Assembly (NCBI RefSeq): GCF_900166965.1
Contig: NZ_FUZI01000001.1
Span: 310,001 to 374,000, forward strand
DNA from: Photobacterium piscicola
GTDB lineage: Bacteria > Pseudomonadota > Gammaproteobacteria > Enterobacterales > Vibrionaceae
DNA length: 64,000 bases
Direction of reading: 5' to 3'
Made by a program: the position numbers and the translations under genes. The notes below the pieces were generated by a model. That model was not told the DNA's origin. It searched no databases and saw only the letters and a program-made list of their open reading frames with translations. This document shows, piece after piece, positions 7,140-14,334 of this stretch; within the stretch, counting starts at the first letter, position 1; each line of letters starts with the position of its first letter.

Positions 7140-7589
7140 AAATAAGGATATGTGTCGCGCAGCCGACACCTATTCGAAGTGTTGGACAAGCCCGAGCAGC
7201 TTTATATAAGTAAATATTGGGAATGTCATGAAAGGTGATACTGAAAAGAAGTAAGCATAGGACACCCATAACTTTTGCAATCCATTACGATCAATTCTGA
7301 CGGTGCTCCATGAATGGTTGTTAATCAGTTGAGCAAAGTATCGCTTGAGATCATTAGTGGTTAACGTATCAGGTGATTTATCTAAATGGTGAGTAATGCG
7401 ACGAAGTGCACGACTATAACCATCAATCGTGGCTGGACGTTTACCTTGCAAGGTTAGGTGGGTAACATGTTGTTCATAAAGATAATATGAACGTTGTTGT
7501 TGTTCGTTATTCATCATAAATACTCCATTAAAAGGAGTATTAAAGGTAGCTTAATCGCTGTCTGCTTTACTCTGCCGCGCAGCGGCTTC
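7140..7589 (-). mobile_element. IS91-like element remnant, copy D (most deleted)
   Basis: It has the left-end hairpin and about 110 bp of 3' region to 7252, then a bare ATAGGACACCCATAA end (7257-7271), the recombinase N-terminus (to 7517) and the intact right end with the GCCGC-GCA-GCGGC hairpin before GTTCAAC. It keeps no transposase sequence. Confidence 0.68.
7276..7517 (-). pseudogene. Tyrosine recombinase N-terminal fragment (copy D)
   Basis: About 80 residues of the core-binding domain, ending at WSTVRIDRNGLQ where the ATAGGACA-type end begins. Apart from two substitutions it equals the fragment at 4214-4483. Confidence 0.78.
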
Positions 7590-7716
7590 GTTCAACAATT
7601 GCATCAACACTATTTGCTACACTCGGCGTTGTCAGTTTGCTTTTAGTTTCAGTGAGTAAGGCGTTAAAATTCAGTTTAGTCTGTATCATAGCAAACGTGT
7701 TATGCAAGCGTCATAT
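7590..7716 (+). other. attC-like site before the kinase cassette, degenerate core
   Basis: About 127 bp, closely related to the site at 4556. The right core reads GTCATAT (7710-7716) instead of GTTRRRY, so it may no longer recombine. No matching R'' core is found after the kinase gene. Confidence 0.65.
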
Positions 7717-7734
7717 GCAAGGAATGGAGGTCAA

Positions 7735-8241
7735 TTGAATTATTCTATTTTATACATATTTTCGGGTCTCCCAGCTTCAGGTAAATCGACTCTTGCTAAA
7801 CTGCTAGCAGCTAAAACGGGTGCGACGTATGTTCGCATTGATACAGTAGAGCAAGGGCTTCGAGATCTTTGTAACTTCAAAGTTGAAGGTGAAGGGTATC
7901 GTTTAAGCTACCGTATAATCAGAGACAACTTAGAGCTTGGGATTAGCTGTATCTCAGATTCTTGTAATCCTATCGAGCTTACGCGACGTGAGTGGCAGGA
8001 AGTCGCAGAAAGTGTGGGGGCTAAATTCATCAATATTGAAATTAGTTGCTCAGATAGTAGTGAACACGAACAAAGAGTTATCACTCGTAGAAATGAAGTA
8101 CCAAACCTAAAATTACCTGACTGGAAACAAGCGCAGAACCGCCATTACGAAGCTTGGAAAGCCGATATAATTAAAATAGACACGGCAGGCAAAAGCATTG
8201 AAATGGCTTTCGCAGAACTAACTGAAAAGCTAGGTATGTGA
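7735..8241 (+). CDS. P-loop kinase-like protein (cassette gene, right end lost)
   Basis: About 168 aa. The Walker A motif GLPASGKSTLAK lies near the N-terminus, followed by VRIDTVEQGLRD, a middle helix region, CISDSCNPIELTRREWQ and a positively charged segment (VITRRNEVPN). This layout matches small AAA/zeta-type or nucleoside-kinase-like ATPases often seen as cassettes; some such enzymes phosphorylate antibiotics, but the substrate is not known here. GGAGGT at 7726 points to a TTG start at 7735. An upstream in-frame ATG at 7702 lies inside the attC and is unlikely. Eight bases after the stop a MITE begins, so the attC of this cassette has been lost. Confidence 0.75.
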   Translation: MNYSILYIFSGLPASGKSTLAKLLAAKTGATYVRIDTVEQGLRDLCNFKVEGEGYRLSYRIIRDNLELGISCISDSCNPIELTRREWQEVAESVGAKFINIEISCSDSSEHEQRVITRRNEVPNLKLPDWKQAQNRHYEAWKADIIKIDTAGKSIEMAFAELTEKLGM

Positions 8242-8248
8242 AAAAAAC

Positions 8249-8404
8249 ATAGGACACCCATAAATTCCCTTTTAGAAAACAGAGAAGAATTAACGCTATT
8301 GTCAGGGCTGATTACCGTCATTCCCTACAGTGAATGCCACGAGAGCGATAGGGAATCTACTCATAACGCATTGAATTTTTAACGTAAATATATAGCTGTT
8401 CTAT
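8249..8404 (+). mobile_element. MITE-like element, copy 2 (about 156 bp)
   Basis: Nearly identical to 2418-2576. It starts ATAGGACACCCATAA, contains the REP palindrome (decayed to GCCAC / GAGC in the inner stem) and ends GCTGTTCTAT. It forms the right border of the cassette island. Confidence 0.68.
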
Positions 8405-8461
8405 ATTCTTTGTTATTTTGGTTACTTTAAATATGTTTTTGAATAGCATTACAAAATATAA

Positions 8462-8477
8462 CTGTTTTTATATACAG
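8462..8477. promoter_or_regulatory. LexA-box-like site upstream of the GFA gene
   Basis: The sequence is CTGT-TTTTATAT-ACAG, which fits the SOS consensus CTGT-N8-ACAG with an AT-rich centre. It lies 69 bp before the ATG at 8546. A single palindrome in AT-rich DNA can occur by chance. Confidence 0.35.
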
Positions 8478-8545
8478 TATTTAATGTGTAATTATGATGA
8501 CTGGATATCTATTTTTCTCTATCCATTAATTGACGGTGTTTTACT

Positions 8546-8962
8546 ATGTTAGATTCAAAAGCAAGCTGCCTTTGCGGTGCGGTAAAAATTGTTGCAGCAG
8601 ACGTTAATCCTAAGTTTTCAGTGTGCCATTGCCAATCATGCCGAACATGGGGTGGTGCGCCATTTTTTGCTGTTCAATGTGGTACTCAAGTAACCTTTGA
8701 AGGTGAAGAGAACATCAAAATATATCCCTCATCAGCTTGGGCTTCGCGCGGTTTTTGCACTGAATGTGGCACTCATTTATTCTATAAAGTAAAAGCCAGC
8801 GGTGAATATAATATGCCTGTCGGTCTGTTCCCTGATATAAAAGGGCTAACAATGGATATGCAGTATTTCAGCGATGCTCGCCCTAGTTATTATTGCTTTA
8901 CTAATCAAACCAAAGAAATGACAACCGCTGAAATCATGGCGTACTTTGCCGATAAAATGTAA
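8546..8962 (+). CDS. GFA / CENP-V family zinc protein
   Basis: A 138-aa single-domain protein of the family named after the glutathione-dependent formaldehyde-activating enzyme. The zinc ligands are all present: CLCGAV near the N-terminus, CHCQSCRTWGG at about residues 28-38, and CTECGTHLFYK at about 72-82. The family is cytosolic; true Gfa activity has been questioned and most members have no known substrate. The gene is single, between the right border of the cassette island and a perfect inverted repeat at 8975-9033. A LexA-like palindrome lies upstream. Confidence 0.88.
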   Translation: MLDSKASCLCGAVKIVAADVNPKFSVCHCQSCRTWGGAPFFAVQCGTQVTFEGEENIKIYPSSAWASRGFCTECGTHLFYKVKASGEYNMPVGLFPDIKGLTMDMQYFSDARPSYYCFTNQTKEMTTAEIMAYFADKM

Positions 8963-8974
8963 TTGAGGTGGAGT

Positions 8975-9033
8975 GGAGCTAACTTGTTTATGGCCCTGAC
9001 ATTGCTAAAGATTCGACGCATTCAGTTAGCTCC
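8975..9033. terminator. Inverted repeat after the GFA gene
   Basis: Arms GGAGCTAACT and AGTTAGCTCC (10 bp, perfect) with a 39-nt spacer. No T-run follows, so the role as terminator is weak. The long spacer resembles a short mobile repeat as much as a terminator. Confidence 0.35.
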
Positions 9034-9106
9034 TGTTTATAAATAAAATGGTTGCAGATAAATGGCTGGGGCAGCCAATGCGTCTATTTAATTTATAGGA
9101 AAATTT

Positions 9107-9445
9107 TCAGTTCATTCGAGTAATAAAAGTTTGCTCGTCATTCACAAAAGCCACAAAACCGCCGTGATAGATAAATACTCGACCACGCCCCTCAACTAGG
9201 CAGGCAAGCTGTGGGTCTAAATCAGCTTCGTTATTCTGGCTTTGAAATGTTCCTGTGTCGGTGATTACACCGCTGAGTGTAGGCAAATATCCATAACTAC
9301 GCTTGGCTTGATCAATCAGGCTTAATTCGCTGGTGGTAGAGAAGCAACCGGGGATCGCACCAGCTTCTTCGATAAATAAAGTTTTCAGTTCTTCAAAAGC
9401 TGTAATCACTAGCCAGTCGATGTCATTAACGTGATGGATAAACAT
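9107..9445 (-). CDS. Hypothetical protein, 112 aa
   Basis: The open frame reaches further upstream, but MFIHHVNDIDWLV at 9445 is the likely start because the 36 residues before it look non-coding. The protein is soluble, with a helix WLVITAFEELKTLFIEEAG and a later strand-rich part (GRVFIYHGGFVAFVNDEQTFITRM). I do not recognise a family. It is convergent with the GFA gene. Confidence 0.6.
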   Translation of the reverse strand: MFIHHVNDIDWLVITAFEELKTLFIEEAGAIPGCFSTTSELSLIDQAKRSYGYLPTLSGVITDTGTFQSQNNEADLDPQLACLVEGRGRVFIYHGGFVAFVNDEQTFITRMN

Positions 9446-9634
9446 AGAGTTTCTCGGTAATTTTGATGCGGAGATTCTATCACTATCAGAGGTTGAGTGT
9501 AGTAGGGATTTAGTTGAAAAACAAAGGATAGCCATAACCTTGCACATCAACAATGAGCTACTATATTAAAATATCTTTGATTTTGAAATAGGCTAGGGGG
9601 AGCTGGTGGCTATTCCCTGGGTGTTTATCAGTCG

Positions 9635-10240
9635 TTAATTCTGATGATAATAATGCCATAAAAATAGTGAGCCAACACTTCGCCACGGTGCCCAATGCGT
9701 TACCATCTCACGAGCTTCTTTTGGGGTTGGTTTTGATGCTAATCCTTTTAGTTTTTGCAAACCTAAAAGGATACCTAAGTCATCGGCAGGAAAAATATCA
9801 TGTCGGTCTAAAGCAAACATTAAGTAGATCTCTGCGCTCCAGCGACCAAGGCCTCGCATATTAATGATGGTTTTGATTGCACGTTCATCATCAAGGTGCT
9901 GCAATCCATCGATATCAAAATTGCCTTCTACTGCTGCGGTTGCAATACCTTGTGTATATTCAATTTTTCGGTGTGATAAGCCTGCATCTCTTAATGATTG
10001 CGTTGAAATTTGAATAAATTGTTCTGGAGTGCAAGCTGGCATTAACGCTAATACTCGATCAGTGATTGTGATCGCCACTTTAGTCGATAATTGTTGACTA
10101 ATAATAGTAAAAAGGAAAGCTTCAAACCCTTTAGGGTAAGTACGACCATCAGGCAAACCATATTGCTTAACGGCTTGTGCTATATCTTGATCGATAAGGC
10201 TTAATGCTTCTATTCCTTGGTGTATTAATTTCTTATCCAT
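9635..10240 (-). CDS. DNA-3-methyladenine glycosylase, AlkA-like (HhH-GPD)
   Basis: About 201 aa from MDKKLIHQGIEAL. It is the compact, AlkA-type HhH-GPD fold without the N-terminal TBP-like domain of E. coli AlkA. The first helix pair reads GFEAFLFTIISQQLSTKVA. The helix-hairpin-helix is MRGLGRWSAEIYLMFAL, followed by DIFPADDLGI, which carries the catalytic aspartate. It removes alkylated purines from DNA to start base excision repair. The start at 10240 is preferred over 10276 because the extra residues lack homology-like pattern. Its presence next to Tag (20250) gives the cell both types of alkyl-base glycosylase. Confidence 0.85.
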   Translation of the reverse strand: MDKKLIHQGIEALSLIDQDIAQAVKQYGLPDGRTYPKGFEAFLFTIISQQLSTKVAITITDRVLALMPACTPEQFIQISTQSLRDAGLSHRKIEYTQGIATAAVEGNFDIDGLQHLDDERAIKTIINMRGLGRWSAEIYLMFALDRHDIFPADDLGILLGLQKLKGLASKPTPKEAREMVTHWAPWRSVGSLFLWHYYHQN

Positions 10241-10375
10241 AATCGTTAATCTCAATCTAGAAATATAAATATTCAAAGGTTATCGTCCAAATTATGATGA
10301 TTAGATGTTGTTGATGCAACTCATCGTTGATATATCTCTATGTGGTAAGGATAAAGAATATAACAAGGAGTAAAC

Positions 10376-10942
10376 ATGCATATGGAAACACAGCGCCTTA
10401 TTCTTCGGCAATGGAAGCCGAATGACTATCGTGTTTATGCTCAGTTGAACGCAGATCCTCAAGTAATGCGCTATTTCCCTGCAATATTGGCCAATAATGA
10501 AAGCGATGCACAAGCTTCTAGAATAGAAGAACTTATAGCACAACGTGGATGGGGATTTTGGGCGGTGGAACTAAAATCAACCGGGAAGTTTATTGGGTTT
10601 GTGGGGCTACATAGTCAAGATGAAACTAGTGGCATTCCTAATGCTCCCTTTATCGAAATAGGTTGGCGATTATCAGCTGAATATTGGGGATTAGGTTATG
10701 CGTCTGAAGCGGCAACAAAAGCATTACAGTTTGCTTTTGAGGTTCTTAAAGCCCCGTCAGTTTTTGCTTTCACTGCTTTGCAGAATCAGCCTTCGCAACG
10801 GGTTATGGCTAAAATCGGAATGAAAAATACACGGCAGGATTTTAATCATCCTAAATTGGATCAAGGACATCGGTTAGAGCGACACTGCTTATATACAATT
10901 ACTCAGCAACAGTGGCTAGCGATTGTTAACAAGCCCGATTAA
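10376..10942 (+). CDS. GNAT acetyltransferase, RimJ/RimL type
   Basis: A 188-aa protein of the Acetyltransf_3 group. It begins METQRLILRQWKPNDY, typical for RimJ/RimL-like enzymes, and has the CoA loop in GWRLSAEYWGLGYASEAATKA (about residues 100-120) and QNQPSQRVMAKIGM near the end. Such proteins acetylate N-termini of ribosomal proteins, amino acids or drugs; the target here is unknown. AAGGAG precedes the ATG by 5 bases. Confidence 0.86.
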   Translation: MHMETQRLILRQWKPNDYRVYAQLNADPQVMRYFPAILANNESDAQASRIEELIAQRGWGFWAVELKSTGKFIGFVGLHSQDETSGIPNAPFIEIGWRLSAEYWGLGYASEAATKALQFAFEVLKAPSVFAFTALQNQPSQRVMAKIGMKNTRQDFNHPKLDQGHRLERHCLYTITQQQWLAIVNKPD

Positions 10943-10997
10943 TGAAGCTTACATAGTGTTGTGGTAATGAGCGTCGTGATAATAAAGGAAAGAGCCG

Positions 10998-11420
10998 ATG
11001 ATTTTATACCAATCAACCCGTGATTTATCAGCGTCAGCTCAGATCACATATAACAATATGCGTACCTATTATGAGTATTATGCTGTTAATTGGGAGCAAC
11101 CAACAATAGTAGAGCAAATAGCCGGGTTAGAAAATTGGGACATAGTGTGTGATGGTGAAGTGGTAGGTGCTATTCGATTAGCTGTTGGTGATGACGAATG
11201 CTATTTACGCGATCTTCAAGTTAGCGCTCAATATCAAAATCAAGGTATTGGTGCTCAAGCTATTACGGAGTCTGTTCGATTAGCACGTGAATATGGTGTA
11301 AATCAGTTGAGGTTAAGAGTGTTTAAAATCAGTCCTGCTTATCACTTATATACTCGATGTGGTTTTACCATTGCGAGCGAAGATGACCGCTTTTTTAATA
11401 TGATTCAGAATATTACGTAA
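10998..11420 (+). CDS. GNAT family N-acetyltransferase
   Basis: A 140-aa single GNAT domain. Strand DIVCDGEVVGAIRLAVG leads to the CoA-binding motif YLRDLQVSAQYQNQGIGAQAI (about residues 73-93) and to AYHLYTRCGFTIASEDD at the end. AGGAAAGAG precedes the ATG. It follows the RimJ/L-like gene by 55 bp on the same strand, so the two may be cotranscribed. The substrate is unknown. Confidence 0.85.
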   Translation: MILYQSTRDLSASAQITYNNMRTYYEYYAVNWEQPTIVEQIAGLENWDIVCDGEVVGAIRLAVGDDECYLRDLQVSAQYQNQGIGAQAITESVRLAREYGVNQLRLRVFKISPAYHLYTRCGFTIASEDDRFFNMIQNIT

Positions 11421-11551
11421 TAGTCGACGGTATAATAGTTGTTAATCAGCTGTACATCATACAAATGTTAGTATTATAAAATGTGAGGGATTGAAGTGTT
11501 AATCCTCAAGCCGACTAAACTTAATACGAAAGTTCTTATCCTGAGGTTGTT

Positions 11552-11857
11552 ATGAAAGTAATGTTATTGTTGATGTTGTCTATTTTATCTTTTCAAGCAT
11601 CAGCACAAGAGGCTTATGTTTGTAAAAATGGTACAGCAGAGCGCACTGTTGAAGTCGTTTATAGTCAACCGGGTAACAAAGTACCTTGTGATGTGCAATA
11701 TATAAAATCGAGCGGTAGCCAAGTGTTATGGAGTGCAAACCATGAGGTCGGTTATTGTGAAAGTAAAGCTCAAGCATTTGCCACCAAACTAGGTACGCTA
11801 GGTTGGACTTGCTCTAAAGTAAACAATGTTGCAGCAGAGCAGCCATTAACTGAATAA
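11552..11857 (+). CDS. Small exported protein, 101 aa
   Basis: A signal peptide is clear: MKVMLLLMLSILSFQASA followed by QEAYVCK, with cleavage after ASA. The mature part of ~83 residues has four cysteines (CKNG, PCDV, GYCES, WTCSK), probably two disulfides, so it works in the periplasm or outside. I know similar small Vibrionaceae proteins only as hypotheticals. It is a single gene with a strong terminator behind it. Confidence 0.75.
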   Translation: MKVMLLLMLSILSFQASAQEAYVCKNGTAERTVEVVYSQPGNKVPCDVQYIKSSGSQVLWSANHEVGYCESKAQAFATKLGTLGWTCSKVNNVAAEQPLTE

Positions 11858-11872
11858 GGCTGTGAAATTGCT

Positions 11873-11917
11873 TAAACGGATTAAAATGCTAACCTTTTAA
11901 TCCGTTTAGTTTTTTAG
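11873..11917 (+). terminator. Intrinsic terminator
   Basis: 13-bp perfect arms AAACGGATTAAAA / TTTTAATCCGTTT, an 8-nt loop, then AGTTTTTTAGG. Confidence 0.85.
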
Positions 11918-11962
11918 GTTTATTATTGTTGTTGGTTGTTGATATAACGCCGTTCTTAATCC

Positions 11963-11977
11963 ATAGGTTTTCCCTAT
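11963..11977. promoter_or_regulatory. OxyR-like half site upstream of trxC
   Basis: ATAG-N7-CTAT, the half-site form of the OxyR consensus, 90 bp before the trxC start. E. coli trxC is a known OxyR target. The second half-site is not convincing here. Confidence 0.3.
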
Positions 11978-12066
11978 TAGCTTAATCAGTAAAAACAGCT
12001 TTTGTTTTGAGAATGATAAGGATAGATTAAATAGCAATAGTTTAGAATTAGATTCGGAAATTCATT

Positions 12067-12501
12067 ATGACAACCATGACAACTCGCTGCCCACATTGTA
12101 AAGCATTGAACCGTTTACCCCTTGATCGTGTAAACGATGAAGCGACATGTGGAACTTGTAAAGAAAAATTACTTGATGGTATGCCAATTGAAGGTACTGC
12201 TGATAACTTTGCAAACCTAATTAATGGTGATAAACCTGTTGTTGTCGATTTTTGGGCCCCTTGGTGTAGTCCATGCGTAGGTTTTGCTCCTGTATTTGCT
12301 GATGTGGCGAATGAACGTAGTGGTGCTGCTCGTTTCGTTAAAATCGATACAGAAGCGCAACAAGCATTGGCTGGCCAATACCGCATTCGTAGTATTCCAA
12401 CCATTATGGTGTTTAAAGGCGGTAAAATGGTCGACATGCTCAATGGTGCCATGCCTAAAACTGCATTTGATCAATGGCTAAACACCGCATTAACTAAATA
12501 A
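12067..12501 (+). CDS. trxC: Thioredoxin 2
   Basis: A 144-aa cytosolic thioredoxin with the extra zinc module that defines TrxC: CPHC at residues 8-11 and CGTC at about 28-31. The thioredoxin domain follows, with the active site in FWAPWCSPCVGFAPVF. The usual motif is WCGPC; here glycine is replaced by serine, which should shift redox potential or partner choice. The cis-proline loop RSIPTIMVFKGGKMV is normal. It reduces disulfides with electrons from thioredoxin reductase. It is a single gene with its own terminator. Confidence 0.93.
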   Translation: MTTMTTRCPHCKALNRLPLDRVNDEATCGTCKEKLLDGMPIEGTADNFANLINGDKPVVVDFWAPWCSPCVGFAPVFADVANERSGAARFVKIDTEAQQALAGQYRIRSIPTIMVFKGGKMVDMLNGAMPKTAFDQWLNTALTK

Positions 12502-12541
12502 TTACCAATGGCAGTATTTGCTGGTGGTATTTTTAATTCTT

Positions 12542-12576
12542 AAAGCCTAGTTATATCAAAGTAACTGGGCTTTTTT
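12542..12576 (+). terminator. Intrinsic terminator of trxC
   Basis: Arms AAGCCTAGTTA / TAACTGGGCTT (one mismatch) and a run of six T. Confidence 0.85.
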
Positions 12577-12729
12577 GTGCGCATTTTTTAAGGAAAAGGT
12601 TAAGAAAAGCAGTATTTAGCATATTATTTGTGCTAATTATGTATAAATGTAAAAAAACACTATACTAAATTTTTAATGTGACCAAGATCTCTATATACTC
12701 TCGCCTCGGCCAGAACAATTACGTTCAGC

Positions 12730-12812
12730 CACCTTATTACAAGCTGTCACTAGGATATGTGAACGACCCACGGAGTTGGACCGGCGTTAACTATAGCTTG
12801 TTAATTTAGGTG
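12730..12812 (+). ncRNA. Candidate structured leader RNA of nupC
   Basis: A long-range stem closes the region: CACCT (12730-12734) pairs with AGGTG (12808-12812), and ACAAGCT (12739-12745) with AGCTTGT (12795-12801), separated by a small internal loop. Inside are a TCAC / GTGA hairpin with loop TAGGATAT (12747-12762) and a GC-rich segment CGACCCACGGAGTTGGACCGG. Between this and the gene lies TTACGC-ATATTG-GCGTAA (12852-12869) followed by ATCCATTTTTTG, which could be a terminator. The layout suggests a cis-regulatory RNA, but it fits no riboswitch class I know. Confidence 0.4.
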
Positions 12813-12963
12813 ACTTGTATGTTGTACCATTGGACGAACACCCCTTTAGTTATTTACGCATATTGGCGTAATATCCATTTTTTGTTGATCCTTCAGCAAA
12901 TGTTTTTCCGATGCCACAACACAATCAATACCTACATTATTCGCAACACAATAGGACGAAATA

Positions 12964-14229
12964 ATGCAGTTGTTAATTAGTTTGGCCGGTATTGTCGTAC
13001 TGGTTTTATTCGCAATTTTACTTTCAGATAACCGCAAAGCTATCAACTGGCGCACTGTGCTGGGTGCTTTAGTATTACAAGCGGGTTTTGCTGCATTGGT
13101 ATTGTATGTGCCTCTTGGTCAAAAAATGCTTGGCGCTATGAGCCATGGTATTGCTGGCCTATTGAGCTTTGCTGATGTTGGTATTCAGTTTGTTTTCGGT
13201 GATTTGTCTAATATTGAAAAAAGCGGTTTTGTGTTTGCGATCCGTGTATTGCCATTGGTGATCTTTATTAGTGCCTTAATTTCACTGTTGTACTACTTCG
13301 GTATTATGCAATGGGTAATTAAAGTGTTGGGTGGCGGTATTCAAAAACTATTGGGTACTAGCCGTGCGGAATCATTAGTCGCGACGGGTAATATCTTTTT
13401 ATCGCAGGGTGAATCACCATTATTGGTACGTCCATTCTTAGCTAAAATGACCCGCTCTGAACTTTTCGTTGTAATGACATGTGGCATGGCATCTGTTGCG
13501 GGTTCAGTTTTAGGTGGTTATGCAGGCTTAGGTGTTGATCTTAAATTTTTGATTGCAGCTAGCTTTATGGCCGCACCTGGTGGTTTGTTAATGGCTAAGA
13601 TTTTAGTGCCTGAACAACAAGTACCAGAAGAACAAGTTGAAATCGAGATGGCGACCAGTGAGCACAGTAATGCGATTGATGCATTGGCTGCGGGCGCAAT
13701 GAATGGTATGAAAGTCTCAGTTGCAATTGGTACGATGCTAATTGCGTTTGTGAGTGTGATTGCAATGGCGAATGCTGGCCTTGAGCAAGTGGGTTATGGT
13801 CTTGCGAGTTTAACGTCTGCAATTGGTATGGATACCGCATCACAATGGTTTGCAACTACGCCACTGAGCATGCAACTTATTCTGGGTTATATCTTTTCAC
13901 CATTAGCGTTTGTTATTGGCGTGCCAACTCATGAAATGATGGCTGCGGGTACCTTCATTGGTGAAAAACTGATTCTTAATGAATTTGTTGCCTTTATGGA
14001 TTTTGCATCGGTAAAAGAAACATTATCACAACATACTCAAGTTATTATTACCTTTGCATTATGTGGCTTTGCTAATATTGGCTCTATTGCGATTCAGATC
14101 GGTTCTATTGGTGTTATGGCACCAGAGCGTCGTAGTGATGTTGCTAAATTGGGCTTTAAAGCAGTAATGGCGGCAACGTTAGCAAACTTAATGAGTGCTA
14201 CGCTAGCGGGTATTTTCGTTACGTTATAA
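12964..14229 (+). CDS. nupC: Concentrative nucleoside transporter NupC
   Basis: A 421-aa inner-membrane protein of the CNT family, which takes up nucleosides with H+ or Na+. The order is as expected: an N-terminal membrane part (SLAGIVVLVLFAILLSDNRKAINW), the gate region with GLLSFADVGIQFVFGDL, then LFLSQGESPLLVRP-type sequence (NIFLSQGESPLLVRPFLAKM), which binds substrate in CNT proteins, and ASFMAAPGGLLMAKIL. The length equals that of E. coli NupC. It is alone, behind a ~250-nt leader with RNA structure, and ends at a bidirectional terminator. Confidence 0.93.
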   Translation: MQLLISLAGIVVLVLFAILLSDNRKAINWRTVLGALVLQAGFAALVLYVPLGQKMLGAMSHGIAGLLSFADVGIQFVFGDLSNIEKSGFVFAIRVLPLVIFISALISLLYYFGIMQWVIKVLGGGIQKLLGTSRAESLVATGNIFLSQGESPLLVRPFLAKMTRSELFVVMTCGMASVAGSVLGGYAGLGVDLKFLIAASFMAAPGGLLMAKILVPEQQVPEEQVEIEMATSEHSNAIDALAAGAMNGMKVSVAIGTMLIAFVSVIAMANAGLEQVGYGLASLTSAIGMDTASQWFATTPLSMQLILGYIFSPLAFVIGVPTHEMMAAGTFIGEKLILNEFVAFMDFASVKETLSQHTQVIITFALCGFANIGSIAIQIGSIGVMAPERRSDVAKLGFKAVMAATLANLMSATLAGIFVTL

Positions 14230-14269
14230 TCGAGATGTAACAAGTTAATCAAGCTAGAAATAGCGTAAG

Positions 14270-14307
14270 AACAAAGCCGTAGCAATGGTTGTTGCTACGG
14301 CTTTGTT
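14270..14307. terminator. Bidirectional intrinsic terminator
   Basis: 16-bp perfect arms AACAAAGCCGTAGCAA / TTGCTACGGCTTTGTT with a 6-nt loop. It serves nupC on the plus strand and the dehydrogenase on the minus strand. Confidence 0.85.
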
Positions 14308-14334
14308 GTATTTATTGATGGGGGTTTTCAGTCG

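Noticed and set aside
7702..7734. ATG at 7702 as start of the kinase gene
   Set aside because: It lies inside the attC site; the ribosome binding site GGAGGT points to a TTG at 7735.
8975..9033. Short attC behind the GFA gene
   Set aside because: The end cores are complementary, but the inner boxes of an attC are missing and the core does not fit GTTRRRY well.
12730..12812. Purine riboswitch before nupC
   Set aside because: Some short motifs fit, but the third stem is missing and the spacing to the closing strand is wrong.
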